DNA of 27,268 bases from the IMG/VR virus record IMGVR_UViG_3300047678_000047, positions 1 to 27,268 of that record. One strand, written 5' to 3'. Position numbers and translations under genes: made by a program. The notes under the pieces were generated by a model. The model saw nothing but the letters and a program-made list of their open reading frames with translations, had not been told where the DNA came from and did not search any database. This document shows positions 27,020 to 27,268 of this stretch, piece after piece. The number at the start of each line of letters is the position of its first letter. The stretch's first letter is position 1. This DNA comes from a virus.

Positions 27020-27052
27020 GTGTAGAAAACCCCACCCGGCGAACCGGATGGG
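27020..27052 (-). terminator. Intrinsic terminator with UUCG tetraloop
   Basis: On the minus strand CCCATCCGG pairs with CCGGGTGGG (one G-T pair) around a TTCG loop, followed by GTTTTCTA. A nine-pair stem with a stable tetraloop and a U-rich tail is a standard rho-independent terminator. It ends transcription from the right just before the RHH-like gene, so that gene would need read-through or its own promoter. Confidence 0.75.
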
Positions 27053-27268
27053 CAATGCACGCGCAGCGGCTGGGGAGGACAGGCGCTGCACAGGAGGGAC
27101 TGCCTGCGTCAGTAGCGTGCGTGGAAGGACGAGCCAGCAGGCTGCCGTCGCCGCCGTGACGCGCCACGCCTGCGAGTCGTCTCGCTTCGGGTTCGCGCCC
27201 ATGTGTCACCGGCCAGTGACGTGCTGCCGTAAGCAGCGGCTTCGGCCATGTGCTGGCCCGTTGAATGG
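27053..27268. other. Right edge without an assignable gene
   Basis: Three short minus-strand frames compete here (ATG 27249, ATG 27202 and GTG 27209), all Arg/Ala/Pro-rich and none with a ribosome site. The frame from 27202 continues across the terminator and through the RHH-like gene out of frame. It recalls the ash-like ORFs annotated upstream of phage regulatory genes, but I regard that as non-coding similarity. Nothing firm can be assigned. Confidence 0.4.

Noticed and set aside
26867-27202. Minus-strand ORF resembling ash-like host-killing proteins
   Set aside because: It overlaps the RHH-like gene out of frame and spans the intrinsic terminator. The similarity is probably due to conserved regulatory DNA, and I cannot support translation.
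1-27268. Diversity-generating retroelement, CRISPR array, insertion sequence, integrase or att site
   Set aside because: No reverse transcriptase, variable repeat pair, spaced direct repeats, transposase motifs or integrase motifs were seen. The tRNAs are complete, with no sign of a recombined attachment site.

Overview
This window is part of a GC-rich genome of a tailed, short-tailed (podovirus-type) bacteriophage or prophage. Virtually every gene lies on the minus strand, so the biological reading order runs from the right edge to the left edge. Terminase, portal, scaffold, coat, head-to-tail adaptors, three ejection proteins and a tailspike appear in the same order as in Salmonella phage P22, with similar lengths. 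The early genes include lambda-type NinB and NinG. The GC-rich codon use and gene style suggest a proteobacterial host, perhaps a beta- or gammaproteobacterium, but the host cannot be fixed from the sequence. No integrase, repressor, lysis gene, transposase, reverse transcriptase or CRISPR array is visible here.

Right part (27268 to about 20000): an intrinsic terminator (27020-27052) is followed by a run of small regulators (a ribbon-helix-helix-like protein and a winged-helix-like protein). Next come a truncated DUF4406-like gene, NinG, a four-Cys zinc protein, an HNH nuclease, a ParB-like protein, an SF2 DEAH helicase, a Toprim primase, NinB and a degenerate HNH/HTH protein. Most neighbours overlap by ATGA or GTGA, so this is one translationally coupled replication/recombination operon.

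Middle part (20000 to 18600): six tRNA genes, Pro(TGG), Tyr(GTA), Leu(CAA), Leu(TAG), Ser(TGA) and Ser(GCT), all with encoded CCA ends, sit behind their own sigma70-like promoter. Both tRNA-Leu genes lack the long variable arm that is normal for bacterial tRNA-Leu. Small Cys-rich genes follow, then a second good promoter (18626-18654) with a dyad at its start point, which probably drives the late operon.

Left part (18600 to 1): small leader genes (one winged-helix), a GIY-YIG nuclease, small and large terminase, a small zinc protein, an HslV/proteasome-like Ntn hydrolase, portal, a head-module gene broken by a one-base frameshift, scaffold, P22-like coat, a possible decoration protein, a small HeH/LEM-like protein, gp4-like and gp10-like tail factors, a possible split needle, a 2OG-Fe(II) oxygenase, three ejection proteins and a tailspike that runs off the left edge. 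The most unusual items are the Ntn hydrolase, the oxygenase, the short-armed tRNA-Leu pair, a duplicated leader hairpin before coat and tailspike, and a possible plus-strand membrane microprotein between ejection protein and tailspike.
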